Part shown: one piece after another, positions 1 to 12,400 of the stretch | Layout of the letters: each line of letters begins with the position of its first letter | Numbering within the stretch: the stretch's first letter is position 1 | Source: an uncultured Verrucomicrobiota bacterium | GTDB lineage: Bacteria > Verrucomicrobiota > Verrucomicrobiae > Verrucomicrobiales > DEV007 | Direction: 5' to 3' | Assembly: GCA_902591645.1 (NCBI GenBank) | Contig: CACJBM010000035.1 | Coordinates: forward strand, 1 to 21,382 | DNA length: 21,382 bases | Notes under the pieces: generated by a model | Database searches by the model: none | The model's input: only the letters and a program-made list of their open reading frames with translations | Told to the model about the DNA's origin: nothing | Program-made: the position numbers and the translations under genes

Positions 1-1
1 A

Positions 2-465
2 TTTGCCGGCAGCCCTTTCACTGGCCCCTTGAGTCTTGAGATTTCAAACAGCGCAAAAGTAAGTGTCAATACAGTTCCTTATCCTGTCACAACTGAAATG
101 ACCGAAACTGAAGACTCTAATGGTTTTGAGTTGCCTGGCGGACCGTATGTTCGGGTCGAAGCCATTGGAGCCAATCTTAACGTTCTTGGTAATACCTTGG
201 CTGGTGATTATGTTTTTGAAAGATACAAGGATAAAGATGACCAGGAAGTAAATGTGCTCGCCGCTGACAAGGTCGAAGTTAATGTTTCAATTAATGGTGA
301 TACGGCTCGATTCACTGACGGCGAGGGTGCATTTGTTCTGAAAAATTCAGGTCTTGCGGGTTATCTTTCAGGGCTAGTTGATTTGGAAGTTGGCCCAGTT
401 GAGGCTGGTGGAAGGGTAGGTCTACGGGTCAATAATACAACTGGAGCGGTGTCGGACACAATTCT
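2..465 (+). repeat. Type A repeat, unit 1 (5' end of the array in this window)
   Basis: Residues 1-155 hold the tail of a preceding unit and one full A repeat. GPYVRVEA is at residues 47-54, NVLGNTLAGDYVFE at 60-73, the GEGAFVLKNSGLAGYLSG segment near 108-124, and the closing NNTTG near 145. The alternating hydrophobic pattern suggests beta-strands. The upstream end is cut by the window, so more copies probably precede it. Confidence 0.85.
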
Positions 466-3400
466 TCTTAATGGTAATGAGATTAATATAGATTTCCAGA
501 GCACTGATGTTTTTGAGGTTTCTGTATCGGATTTGAGTCTGAACATTGGTGACTTTGTCTGGATTTCGGGAGACGTTTCTTTCTCGAGTCAGTATTCTAT
601 TGATGCGGTTGATGTGAACAATGAGAGTCAGTCAGTTTCAGTCAGTTCGTTCGCCGGTAATGGTTTGGAAATTTTCTGGGGGCAGGGGCCAGCGAGGCTT
701 GAGGATGGAACTATTAATCCGTTAGCGACTGGAGCGCTTCTCTCGGATGCTAATGTTGGTCTCATTAAATTGAGTGAAGATGGAGAGGATAAGTACGCGC
801 TGAATGCGACTGGTATAATCTCGATAGTTGGTGTGAATGGCCTCACTGTTCAGGGCACTGCTTCTGTTCAATTTAATAATACAGGTTATAAGATTAACGA
901 GGAAGTTTCTGTAACAGGAAGTAACAAGGACCCAATAACGGTAAAGTTTGAAGATACCGGTGAGATTAAGGACCTTAAAGTGACTGGGGCCGACCTTGAT
1001 GTGCTGGGGCAATCCATCTCCGGTGACTTTTCTTTTAGCGATAATCAGGACTCATTGATGGTCTATGGCTCTAATATAACAATGCAATTGGGCAGTGATG
1101 GTGCTGGTGCTGTTTTAAATGAAGGTGAAGGGGTTATTCTTTTAAGTTCTGGTGGAGCGGCCATTGATTTCTCGGGACAATTGAAGGTGAATGCTCCGGG
1201 AGTTAATTTTGCTGGTGATTTTAATGTTATTTCGAACACTACTCAGGGGCCCATTAATTATAAAGATCAGAACGATGAAGATAAATCACTGAATCTTGAA
1301 GCTGGACCGTACCTGAGGGTAGATGGAAAAGAGGTAACCCTTGAGGTGATGGGTCAGACCATTAGGGGTAACTTCTCATTGGAGTTAACTGAGGATTCAG
1401 TTACAGGATCTTCTGTCATTGTGGTCTTAGCCTCGAACGTTGGAATCAAAATTCAGACTTCTGGAGGTAATGGTATCAATGTTAAGGGCGCTGAAGGGGC
1501 GCTGATTCTAAGCTCTGAGGGAATTGCAGGTAAACTTTCAGGGGGAATTGAAGTGAAGTTGGGTGGTGACGATGACGATGTGAAGTTCTCAGCAGCGAGC
1601 CTCTCCATTGAATTGAATAACACGAATTCCCCGATCGTTCAGGAATTTGAGATGAGCGGAAAGAAATATTCTGTTGATCTTCCTTTTGGACCGTACCTTC
1701 GTGTTGCAGCTCAGTCCGCGGAATTGAAGATTGCAGGGCAAATACTCAAAGGGAATGTGAATTTTGAACGGATCACTGACAGTGACGGAGATGATTCTAA
1801 AGTTCTGATGAGTCTTGAGGAAGTTGGAATTAATCTTGGGGAGGGTTTACTGACATTGTCCAACGGGAGCGGTGCCTTGGTGATAAATGATAAGGGAATT
1901 GCGGGTAACGTTTCAGGATCAGTTTCTCTTGGCGTTGAAGGCCTTTCACTTTTAGGGGACTTGAGAGTCGAATTAAATACTACTGGCGGTGAAGTTAATG
2001 AGAGTTTGAGTTCGGGTGGAAAATTCATTGACATTAATATGAGTGCTGGGAAGCAGTTCAATGTCACTGGAGAGTCTGTGGTCCTCGAAGCGGGTGGCCT
2101 GCGGATGAGTGCTGACATTGAGATTGCCGAAGATACGACTTCGGGCAATGAGAATTATCTGGCCGTCACTGCCACATCATTATCTGTCGGGTTCGGTGGC
2201 ACAGAAACCGATCCAATCATTGGGCTCACTGCGGAAAGTGTCAGTATGCACTTTTTCTCAGATGGAATTGTGACATCCGCTAAAGAAATTGTGCCGGCCC
2301 TAAACTTGAGTGGAATTAATCTCTTTTCACCAGCCGAGTCGGACGCTGATCCGGCCGGTCCTGCAAAACTTGATCTGCAAATTAATACCAGGACAACTGA
2401 TTACTTCCATGAATACTCTCGTGCCGTTGGTGGTGTGGCTGAAGAAGTGAACGCAGAAATTAATGCTAAGACTGTGAAGCTGTTCAACTCGGATCTTTCA
2501 GGAGGGTTGAAGCTTGGCCTTGAAGTGATGGGACAAAAAATAGAGGGTGACTTTACCTTTGAACAGGTCGTGGATCCGGTCACTGATTCGAAAACAGTCA
2601 GGGCATCTGTGTCCGATTTGAATACTAGGTTCGGTTCAGATTCAGCGTACATGGAATTAGTTAATGGTAATGGCCTTTTCTTGTTCACGGATTCAGGCGT
2701 CGCTGCTGATGCTACCGGAACCTTGCAATTAAGCGCCGGTTCTGATCTTAGGATAGAGGGTGATCTTTCATTGAAGATTAATACGAGTGCGTCCGCAGTA
2801 AATGAAACATTCAAGGTTGGACTTTCCGAGCAGAACCTTTCCTTGCCCTCGGGTCCTTATTTGAGAATGGAGGGACAGTCAGTGTCAGTCTTTATCGCGG
2901 GTCAGGAAATCAGTGGAAACTTCATCTTTGAGCAAATCGTTCTTAATGAGAGTAACAGGTTATTGATCGGTGGATCTGATCTGAGTATGAGTTTTGGTGA
3001 TGAAGAGAGGCAAGTTTTCTCTGTCTCTGAAGGTTCTGGTTACTTCTTGCTGCTTGACACTGGTGTCGCGGGCAGTGCCCGAGCCAATGCTTCGCTGGAT
3101 GTTTCTGACCTATCAGTTTCAGGTAATTTTGAGATTCAAATCAACAGGACGGGATCAAAAGTAAAAGAGAATTTTAGAGCTAACGGACTTGACCAAGAAA
3201 TTGATCTTCCTGAAGGCCCTTACACCAAGGTAGTGGCTAATGGAGCCACCCTTCAATTTGCAGGCCAAAGCATTTCAGGTAGTTTCAGTTTTGAGCAGGG
3301 TTCTGATTATACTCTGATTGAAATCTCAGAATTTGATCTTCGCCTCGGAGATGGGGAGACTGATTTTGTTCGTGTCACAGGTGACAGTGATGATGAGAAT

Positions 3401-6400
3401 GATGAGGGTTTAACAGGTTCCATGTCTATTGGTAGAGATGGAATGTTTGGTAGTTTCAGTGGTTACATTTCTGTTGAAGTGGGAACAGATTCTGACAATG
3501 CCAAATCCGATGTGAGTATGGGGGGAGCTGTGAATGTTCTTGTGGACACAAGAACTTCAGCTTCTGAGTCATTAATAATTAATGTTGATGACGCAACAAT
3601 TAATGTCCTTGATCAGACCATAACGGCTGACTCTCTTAGTATCATCAATAAAGATGATCCAGAGCTGGGTTCAATGGCTGAGATAAGCATGCAGGTAATG
3701 AGTGTCTCTCTTGGACTCGCGAATGGTCCGAGTCTTGATTTCAATGTGGCTGAAGCGGTCGCTGTGATTAATTCTCAAGGCATGGCGATGAGAGTTAATG
3801 GTGGTAAACCCAGCATTTCGGGAGGGAATGTTAGTCTTGATGATGCAAGTGCAGATATTTTACTGAACACTTCATCTGTTCAGATTGATCTGGATGGCAA
3901 GATTGTGGAATCGGGCCCTTACCTAAGAGTGGAAGCTGAAGGGACTTTGCTTGTGGCTGGTGTTGGTCTTACAGGCGGATTTGTGTTTGATCAGAGTATT
4001 GAGGAAAATAAAGATCCGGACGGTGCTGTAATTTCAACAGAAACTTTGACCAGAGTTGCAGTTGATCAGGCTAAATTGTCAGCAGATGGAGAGGACGTTT
4101 CTACTGCTGATGGCGCTATGATATTTAACTCCAAAGGAGTGGCTGGAGTCTTAACGGGATCTCTGGATCTTGGTGCCGGATCGGTCGAATTAGGTGGTGC
4201 CGTCAATGTGAAAATAAACACTACTGGTGAAAGAGTTGAACAAAAGGTAACTTTGAGAGACCGGGAATTTAATATTTCTCTGGATGCAATTGATGACAAT
4301 TTCGAGGTCGTGATATCAGATTTCGAACTTCGTATCGGTGACTTTATTATTGTTAAGGGAGATCCAACCTCGGCCACTATATTTGTTGGTTCCGGGCCCT
4401 TGTATCTTGATAATGATGATGATGATAAAGAGATAAATCCAGCGGCGAAGGGACTCCTCATTGAGGATGCCCGTTTCAATCACTTCAATAAAGGTGGAAG
4501 TGACGAATCTTTTGTTGCGGATGGGAAAGTAAGTGTTGTTGGTTTGCCTGGTCTTAATTTTTCTGCAAATGCGACCATTATGTATTCGAAGGATGGTCAG
4601 GCTAAGGATGTACAGCTTCCTGCAGTTCCTGGTGATCCTGGTAAGGCCGCAAAAGACATAGACATTGCCGAAGGAGTTGGTACTGATGTTAAAGTTGATA
4701 TTCAGGAGCTTGAGATTGAGGGGCAGAAACTCAAAGGGAAATTCAACTTCACATTTATGGATGATGGATCAATTCTTTTGAGTATTGATGAATATGAACT
4801 GGTGCTTGGGGATGGGAACACAGATTACGTGACAATCAAAGGTACGGGCTCGCAGCTTTCATACAGTACTGATGGTTTTGCGGGTATTCTGAACGGTGTC
4901 GTGACCTTCAAAAATGACAGTATGCCAGATGTTAATTTTGAAACCTCTGAGCCTGGTACACTTTTAATCAATACCACGGGTAACGTGATCAGCAACTTGC
5001 CGGAACTTCCAAGTGGTAAATACATTAGGATTGAGGCGACTCTTCCTGAAGTCACCGTTCTTGGAAATACCATTGGTGGAACTTTCTTCTTTGAGCAGGT
5101 TGAGGAGGAACTATCAAACAATGTTAATATCGAATATAAGGACGATGAGGACGGAAATACAACCGCGGATGATGCTAAGGGCGCAATTGATTCAGAAAAG
5201 TATGTGAAGGTGGGAGTGAGGGATCTTACCATGTCACTCGGAGATAGTGCCGGCCTTCAAATAGAAGAGGGTGAAGGTTATTTTGTTCTTAAAACTCATG
5301 ACAAGGCCAATGAGCTTAACGGTACTTATGGAGTCAGAGTCAAGTTCCCAACTTTTAATCAAGAAACATGGACTGTTGAAATTGATGGTCAAAGAGTATC
5401 GACCACCGGTTCTAATCAATCAGATCTCATTAACAATTTAAAAGATAAAATCAACTCAATCAATGGAAGTGGCGTGGAATTATATGTGGCATCAAGAGTA
5501 AGTGACACAGAAGGCATTTATGACTTTGTAGCAAATGCCGATACCATTGTTCCTGGTGCAGAATGGGCATTAACTGTAGGAGATCAAACAGTTAATTACA
5601 CGATTAAAACTGATGATGAATTGAAAGATGTGGTCGCAGGATTGGTGAAAGAATTCCCGGACAATGGAGATTACACTGTCAGTCAGGTTTCAGATGAAAA
5701 TGAAGATCTGACATCGAAGATTACAGTAGTTAGAGATCATTCTGATAGGTCTGGTGAGGTGCGGTTTGGAGTCACTGATAATGGAATTCGTTTATATTCA
5801 GCCTCAGAAGAAGGGGACTATCTTGAAGTGAAAAGAAGAGCTGATTCGGATTCAGGTTTGCCTTTTTCTTTGACCGTATCTTCATCAGCCAATAGTGAGG
5901 CGTTAATTGAGCCGCTTAACACTATAAGTAGTGAAGAAACGACTTTTGCAGGCACGGCCTCTGGTTCAGTGAGTGTGTTCGGTGTTTCCGGTTTTGAATT
6001 GAATGGAGATTTTTCATTATCATTAAACTCCGGCCAACATAATGTGGAGGAGTCATTTGATTTTGGAGGTGAAAATTATAATCTGGTACTTCCTCAGGGA
6101 CCGTATGTCAGAGTGAGTGCATCTGAGGCAAATCTTAGTGTTGGCGGGCAATCTATCAGTGGGGATTTTGTCTTTGAGAAGAAATCTAAAGATAAGAACG
6201 GGGCGAGCACTGAAGAGGTCGTAGCTGCCGTGACTAATATGAGTGTCGAATTCGGCGATGGGACGAATCAGTTCCTCTCTATAAATGATGGTGAAGGAGG
6301 GCTCCTGCTTGATAGTAATGGTATAGCCGCGGTATTTAATGGGAACATATCAAATAATGTTCCAGGGATGGTCTTTAGAGGGGATCTCGAGCTTGAAATT

Positions 6401-9400
6401 AACACAATGGAACAAGCGATAAGTGATAGGACTATTGAAATCTCTGATTCGAAAACCTATGACCTTGATTTGCCTGCGGCGGTCAGTGCAAATGATCCCT
6501 ATTTTGCAATCGTGGGTAAGGGATTGGATAATAAAAACAAATTTGAAGTTGTTCTCGCCGGGCAAAGTATTTCGGCAGATAAGTTTACTTTCAAACAGGA
6601 TCAGCGCTCTGATGGCGAAAAGTATGTGAGTATGCTGATGGAGGGGGGCGCGATCGCCTTAGGAGACGGATTGGCGAATGTGAACAATCTAAATGGAACT
6701 CTTTTAATTAGCCCTGATGGAATTGCCGGCAAAGTTGAATTGGATTCTGTGGGTCTTGATCTTGGGCCAGTCTCAATTTCCTCTCAATCAATTGCTCTGA
6801 CAATTAATACCGGGGAATTGCCTGTCACCCTTGACTCGGCAGACTCTAGCGGCCAGTCCATACGGATCAATTCTGGTCCATTCTTTAGATTTTCAGTTTC
6901 CGGTGGTTCATTGAATGTTGCCGGGCAGACCATTGAAGGGGACTTCTTTATTGAAAAGCAATCCAATTCCGGTGGAGGCGATCGACTAACTGTAGTCGTT
7001 CAGGGTGCCGAAATTAACATGGGATCAATTTCAATGACCGACGGATTCGGGACGTTCCTTGTTCTCCCGGATTCTGACGATTCCAAACAGGATGGAGGGA
7101 TCGTTGGTGAGATGAGTGTTAGTGTTGATGTGGGAAATTCATTTGACGGGTTTGGCCTCAGCGGAACATTTAAGGTTCGCTTTAATGATACCGGATCGAG
7201 GATCCTTGAGACTATCAGAACAGGTTCTGGAGACGTTGTTCTGGATGTTCCCAAAGGGCCCTATTTCCAACTCGGAGTCACTCAAGGACAGTTGACAGTT
7301 CTCGGTCAAAGTCTTTCTGGAAATTTCTTTGTGGAGGAGGATTCAAGAGGTCTTATACTGGCAGTCAGTGAAGCATCGATTCGACTCGGTGATGGCAATA
7401 AAGATTATCTTGTCCTTAATGGTGGCTCGGGCGCCTTTTTAATTGATGATGGGATCGCAGGCGAAGTGAGCGGTGAAGTGATTCTCCAGAACGTTCCGGG
7501 CATTGAATTTGATGGTAAATTAGATTTAGTGATCAACACTACTAAGAAGTTGGTTTCCCGTACCTTTAACGTTGGTGCCGAGGACAAGTCGTTGAATCTT
7601 CAGGCTGGAGAATTTGTGAGATTCTCCGCTTCTGATGCTACTCTCAGTGTCGGTGGTCAGTTAATTGAAGCTGAAAAATTCTACTTTGAGAGATCCGAGG
7701 CAGAGAGTTCCGGGAACGATCCTCCTCAGACTCTGATCATTGCAAAAGGTACCGGGATCGGACTGTTCCTTGGCGATGATGGTGGAACTGCTGATGATTA
7801 TTCTGATGATGCGGGTGTTAGGCTTCAAAATGGATCGATTGACCTGATTATAAGTGATGATGGAATTGCTGCTATCGCTTCGGGTCTCATTTCATTACGG
7901 TTCTCTGAACAGAATTTTTCAGCAGAATCCTCAGTCGAAATAAACAACACAGGTAAGGCATATTCATACGATCTTGGGTCGGGGTCTTCCATTGACATTG
8001 AAGCGGGTAATTATTTCAAAGTAGATGTTGAGAGTCTTGATATAACTCTCCTTGGCCAGACCTTATCGGGGAATTTCTCATTCGAACAGATCGATGAGGC
8101 TGGATATGACGGACAATTTGATACCAGTGATGATAGAAAACTTGTCAGGGTAGCAGCATCCAATGTTAATCTCTTTCTAGGTGATGATGGTGGAACTTCC
8201 GCCGATTATACCGATGACGTGGGAATTAGGATTGAGGATGGCAGTGGAATTTTGCTTATCATTCCGGATCAGTACGATTTCGATAGTGCCGGCAACCGGA
8301 CCACTAAAAAAGGAGGAATGGCTGCTCAGTTCTCCACCTCAGCGACTGCTCATTTCGGGGACGGGCAGCAAGTTTCAGTCTCTGAGGTAAATGCTAAAAT
8401 CAACAATACTGATTACGCAATTAATCAGAGCTATTTGCTGGGTTCAGCCGAGCATTCGATTTCATTAGTCGCTGGTCCGTTCATCGAGGTTGAGGCTAAG
8501 GGCATCAGTGTCATTATAGGAGGTCAGGAGATTTCAGGGGACTTTGCTTTTGTGCGCAGTACCAATTCTGAAACTAATGTTACCACTACAAGGGTAAGAG
8601 TGGCTAATGCTCTAGTTTCAATTGCAGCCAGTGGCCGGGAACTGGTAAGGGCAACGAGTACCGAGGGCATGCAGAGCTTCCTTGAAATTAGACCCGGTTC
8701 CATGGTTGGGGTGCTTAACGTTGATACTATTATTGATGTGCCCGGTGTGAAGTTAAGCGGATCGTTTGGGGCCCGTTTTAATTCAGGAAGCTCGCCCCTC
8801 AGCGTTGATCACGATGGAAATTCAGCGACGCCTTTGATTGAAATAACAAATGGCATAACCGTAACGGCCACAGGAGCATCCCTTGAAGTTTTGGGACAGA
8901 CAATTTCAGGTAATTTTACTTTTGAAAAGAATAATAATTCAACGGTCCTTGCTGTCACTGACCTTCGTCTTGCAATGGGTAACGGTTCTCAGGATCTCGT
9001 TACCGCGACTGTGGACAATGGGCTCATAATTATAAAAGAAGATGGTATTGCGGCGAGCATGGAGGCTCAGGTCGAACTGGCTCCTGAGCTGGACGAGTTG
9101 AGTTTTTCTTCAGCAGTAAAAATCCTTATTAATACCACTGATTCGGCAGTCGAAGAGACTGTCAATGTTACTAATGATAATGGAGAAATTAGTCCTGTAA
9201 CTATTGATGTTGTTGCTGGACCTTATTTCAGGGTCGAGGCCGGCACGACTGAGGTTCCGGCAAAATTGACCGTGCTTGGTCAGACCCTAACTACAGTCTT
9301 TAGGTTCGAGCAGATTGAAACAGATACGGGCACTAAGGTCGTTAAAATCTCACTTGAGGAGACCAGCCTTTTCCTTGGAGATGATGGGACCATTGATGAC

Positions 9401-12400
9401 GAAACCGATGATGTCGGGTTACAACTTAAGAATGGAAATGGTGCTCTAATCGTAACGGCTCAGGGCGTCGCAGGTGAGTTCAGTATTGGCTTCCAATTGA
9501 AGGGAATTGATGGGGTAGAATTTGCTGCTGAGCATCTTAATTTCCAGGTCAATACGACTGAGGTCTCGGTCAATGAGATCATCGATGGGAATAGTCTTGA
9601 TCTGAAGGCAGGGCCATACGTTCGGGTAACTTTATTAGGGGCAGATATCACTCTGGCAGGAGTAACGCTCACGGGTAACTATGCTTTCGAATCTGGCACT
9701 AGAGAGGGGATCGATGGGAAGGTCCTTTCAATGGCAGTTACTGGGGTTTCTATCGGAGGAACGGAAGGCAAACATTCAGGTATAAATAATGGGTCTGGAG
9801 CTATTCTTTTCACTGAGGATGGAGAAGTGGGTACTCTTTTAGGAAAAGCTGAAATAGCAGTGGGCCAAATTGAGGTTAACGGAGACATTGGATTTTCTGT
9901 CAATAATACTGGAACTGAGATTAATGAGGTCCTTGAAGTGGGAGATGATGAGGTCACCTTGAATGTTAAGGCGTTTGAAAAGGGTCAGGACCAGTACGCA
10001 TTTGAGTTCCGTAACGTCGAGTTTAATTTTGGGGATGTCATTGAAATTTACGGTGATTTCAGTATTTCCGGTGGTTCTTTCAGTGCCACGAATCTTGATA
10101 TATTTGTGGGTAACGGTCCATACAAGGGAGATGATGGAGAGATAACCGATGATGCAATTGGTTTACTATTGTCTAATGGAGACATTGATTTCAAGGAAGG
10201 TGAAGGGTCCGGATATGCGTTGAACGGCGTTGGAGTTCTGGATTTGGTGGGCCTTGAAGGTTTGACTGTGACTGGTCTAACGACTCTGCTTATTAATACA
10301 TCAAAGAAGGAGATGAATGTCGGTGGGGTGGATATTGAAGCCGGTACATTTTCTTTCAAAGCTACTAATGCCAGCTTCAGTGTTGCTAACCGTTTCGTTG
10401 TGGGGGGAACGTTCAACATTATACGTAATGCCGATGGTGATCTTGATGTCATTGTCAATGGTGGTGAAGTTGTCATAAATGATGCTGACGGCAGTGAAAT
10501 TTTCAGCATAAAGGGCAGTGCCAGTTTCTCCATTAATAAGAAAACCGGATTCCAGATGCAGTCATTCTTTGTGAATGGATTTTCTATTATGGATCAGGTC
10601 GGTTTTGATATTCCTCAAACAATCACCACGAGTGGATTTGTGCCTACTGCTGACATTCTAATACCAGACGGCCTGAATGGCCCGCTCACGGTTGCTAAAT
10701 TAAGAGAGCTTCAAAGCATTGATATTCAATACAACGATCTGAATGGGGAGGGAATGAATATTGAATCTATCAACGACAGTGATGCTGAGTTCAGGGTCTT
10801 AGTGAATGGAACCCCAACTTCGAATATAACTGTTTCTGGGATCGGAGCAGCTAAAGAGGGTAGTATTAATACTTATAGCTATGACCTGGAGTTCACTGGC
10901 GATGTTCCAAACGATGCTAAAATTTCAATTGAGACTATTGACGGTTCATTCTCAGATGCTGCCGGTAATGGTAATTATACCGAAACCGAGTCCGTCACTG
11001 AGATTAGTGGTCCACTAGCGAACTTAGCGAGTCCATCTAACGGGGCCGTAGTTAGTCCCGGTTCATTGAATACGAAGAGGTACATAGATGTCACTTTCTC
11101 GACTCAGAGCAAAGATGAAAAAATTAATGGATCCAGCATCACTGATGAAGAACCTGAATTCACTATCACGGGCACAGGCGCAAACAATGTAGGACTCTAT
11201 GATTACCCGCCAGAGTTGATTGCCGGGTTCGATGAAAGTTCTGATACCAAGACTTACCGATATAGACTCACTGAGAGTGATGGTAACAGTGAAAATCCTC
11301 TATTCATTGATGGTGAGATTTCAATCAATTTCATTGGAGAATCCTTCAGTTCGAAGAGTGGCGAAGTAAATACTGCAATCGAAGAAAAGTTCACCACGGA
11401 TTCTGGTAAATCAGGAAAGAAATCATCTCCAAAAACAATTGGCATAGGTCCGCTCGAGCTTCAGGGGCCTTCAATCGGCGTTGAGGACATTGGGTTCAAG
11501 GATGGCATGCTCGTTGTGACAGTTGGCATTGGTGTGGATATGGCTAGCCTGAACTTTGGATCGTCCGGGTCCGGCAAGAAGACAACGAAGTCACAAAAGC
11601 AGTCCAAGAGCGGTATCAGTGCCGAACTCAGAAATGTTCTCGGGACCTTTGATTTGAAAGTTGATGTTTTCGGTCTTCTCAGCGGCAATTTTAATATTGA
11701 GCCGTCAGGCAAGTTCGGTCTCATGGTCGGTTCGATGGAGATTGATGTTCCGAACGCAGTGAATGTGACTGCGAACGGGATCAGAGTAAATTACGACCCT
11801 GATTATGTTCAAGGGTCTGAAGCCAATGGCCCGGGAGCACAGAAGTTGGTGGAAATAGATCAGGCCGTTATAACTTTCCCAAGATTTGATTTGCAGGGAA
11901 CGATGGAGAATCTCGCGGTCAGGACCGATGGATTTAGTCTTGGTCTAGCGGAAATTTGTTATGGTTGTACTAACTCATCAGGCCCAGCAATTAAGTTGGG
12001 AAGTATCCTTGAATTTGACGATATCAGAATCGGTGTCACTGACTTTGATGTTACCTTTGGAGAGAAATTTGTTTTTGGAGGTTCCATCTATTTAGCATCG
12101 GGTGGCGCAACATTCTTGCCTGGAAAGGCAGTCTCAGGATCCATTAAGGATGGATCGGATCAGGGAACCGAGGCTTTCAGAGCAACGATGGAATTTGATG
12201 CGGATGGAAAGGTTAAGGATTTCCTATTTGATGTCGATACACTGGAATTGAAGTTAAGTACTTTAGTCACTCTATCAGCAACTGATTTTAAGCTGGATAC
12301 TGGTGCCGCTGACAATGAAAGTATGGTTTCATTTGGTTCAGCCGCTGCGCAGGTCAAGGTAGGCTCATTGCTGTTAACGGGTCAGGCCACAAGTTTCTCA

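Noticed and set aside
4412..4430. A GAT trinucleotide run as a possible phase-variation microsatellite
   Set aside because: Only about four perfect units in a row, and any change would stay in frame. It is explained by an Asp-rich loop.
6377..6385. An RGD tripeptide, as in integrin-binding adhesins
   Set aside because: It sits at the position where other A units have xxGDF or similar, so it is one variant of a repeat position and not a conserved motif.
11558..11590. GSSGSGKKTT, similar to a Walker A P-loop
   Set aside because: The residue after GK is Lys, not Ser or Thr. There is no Walker B or nucleotide-binding fold nearby. It fits a Gly/Ser/Lys linker.
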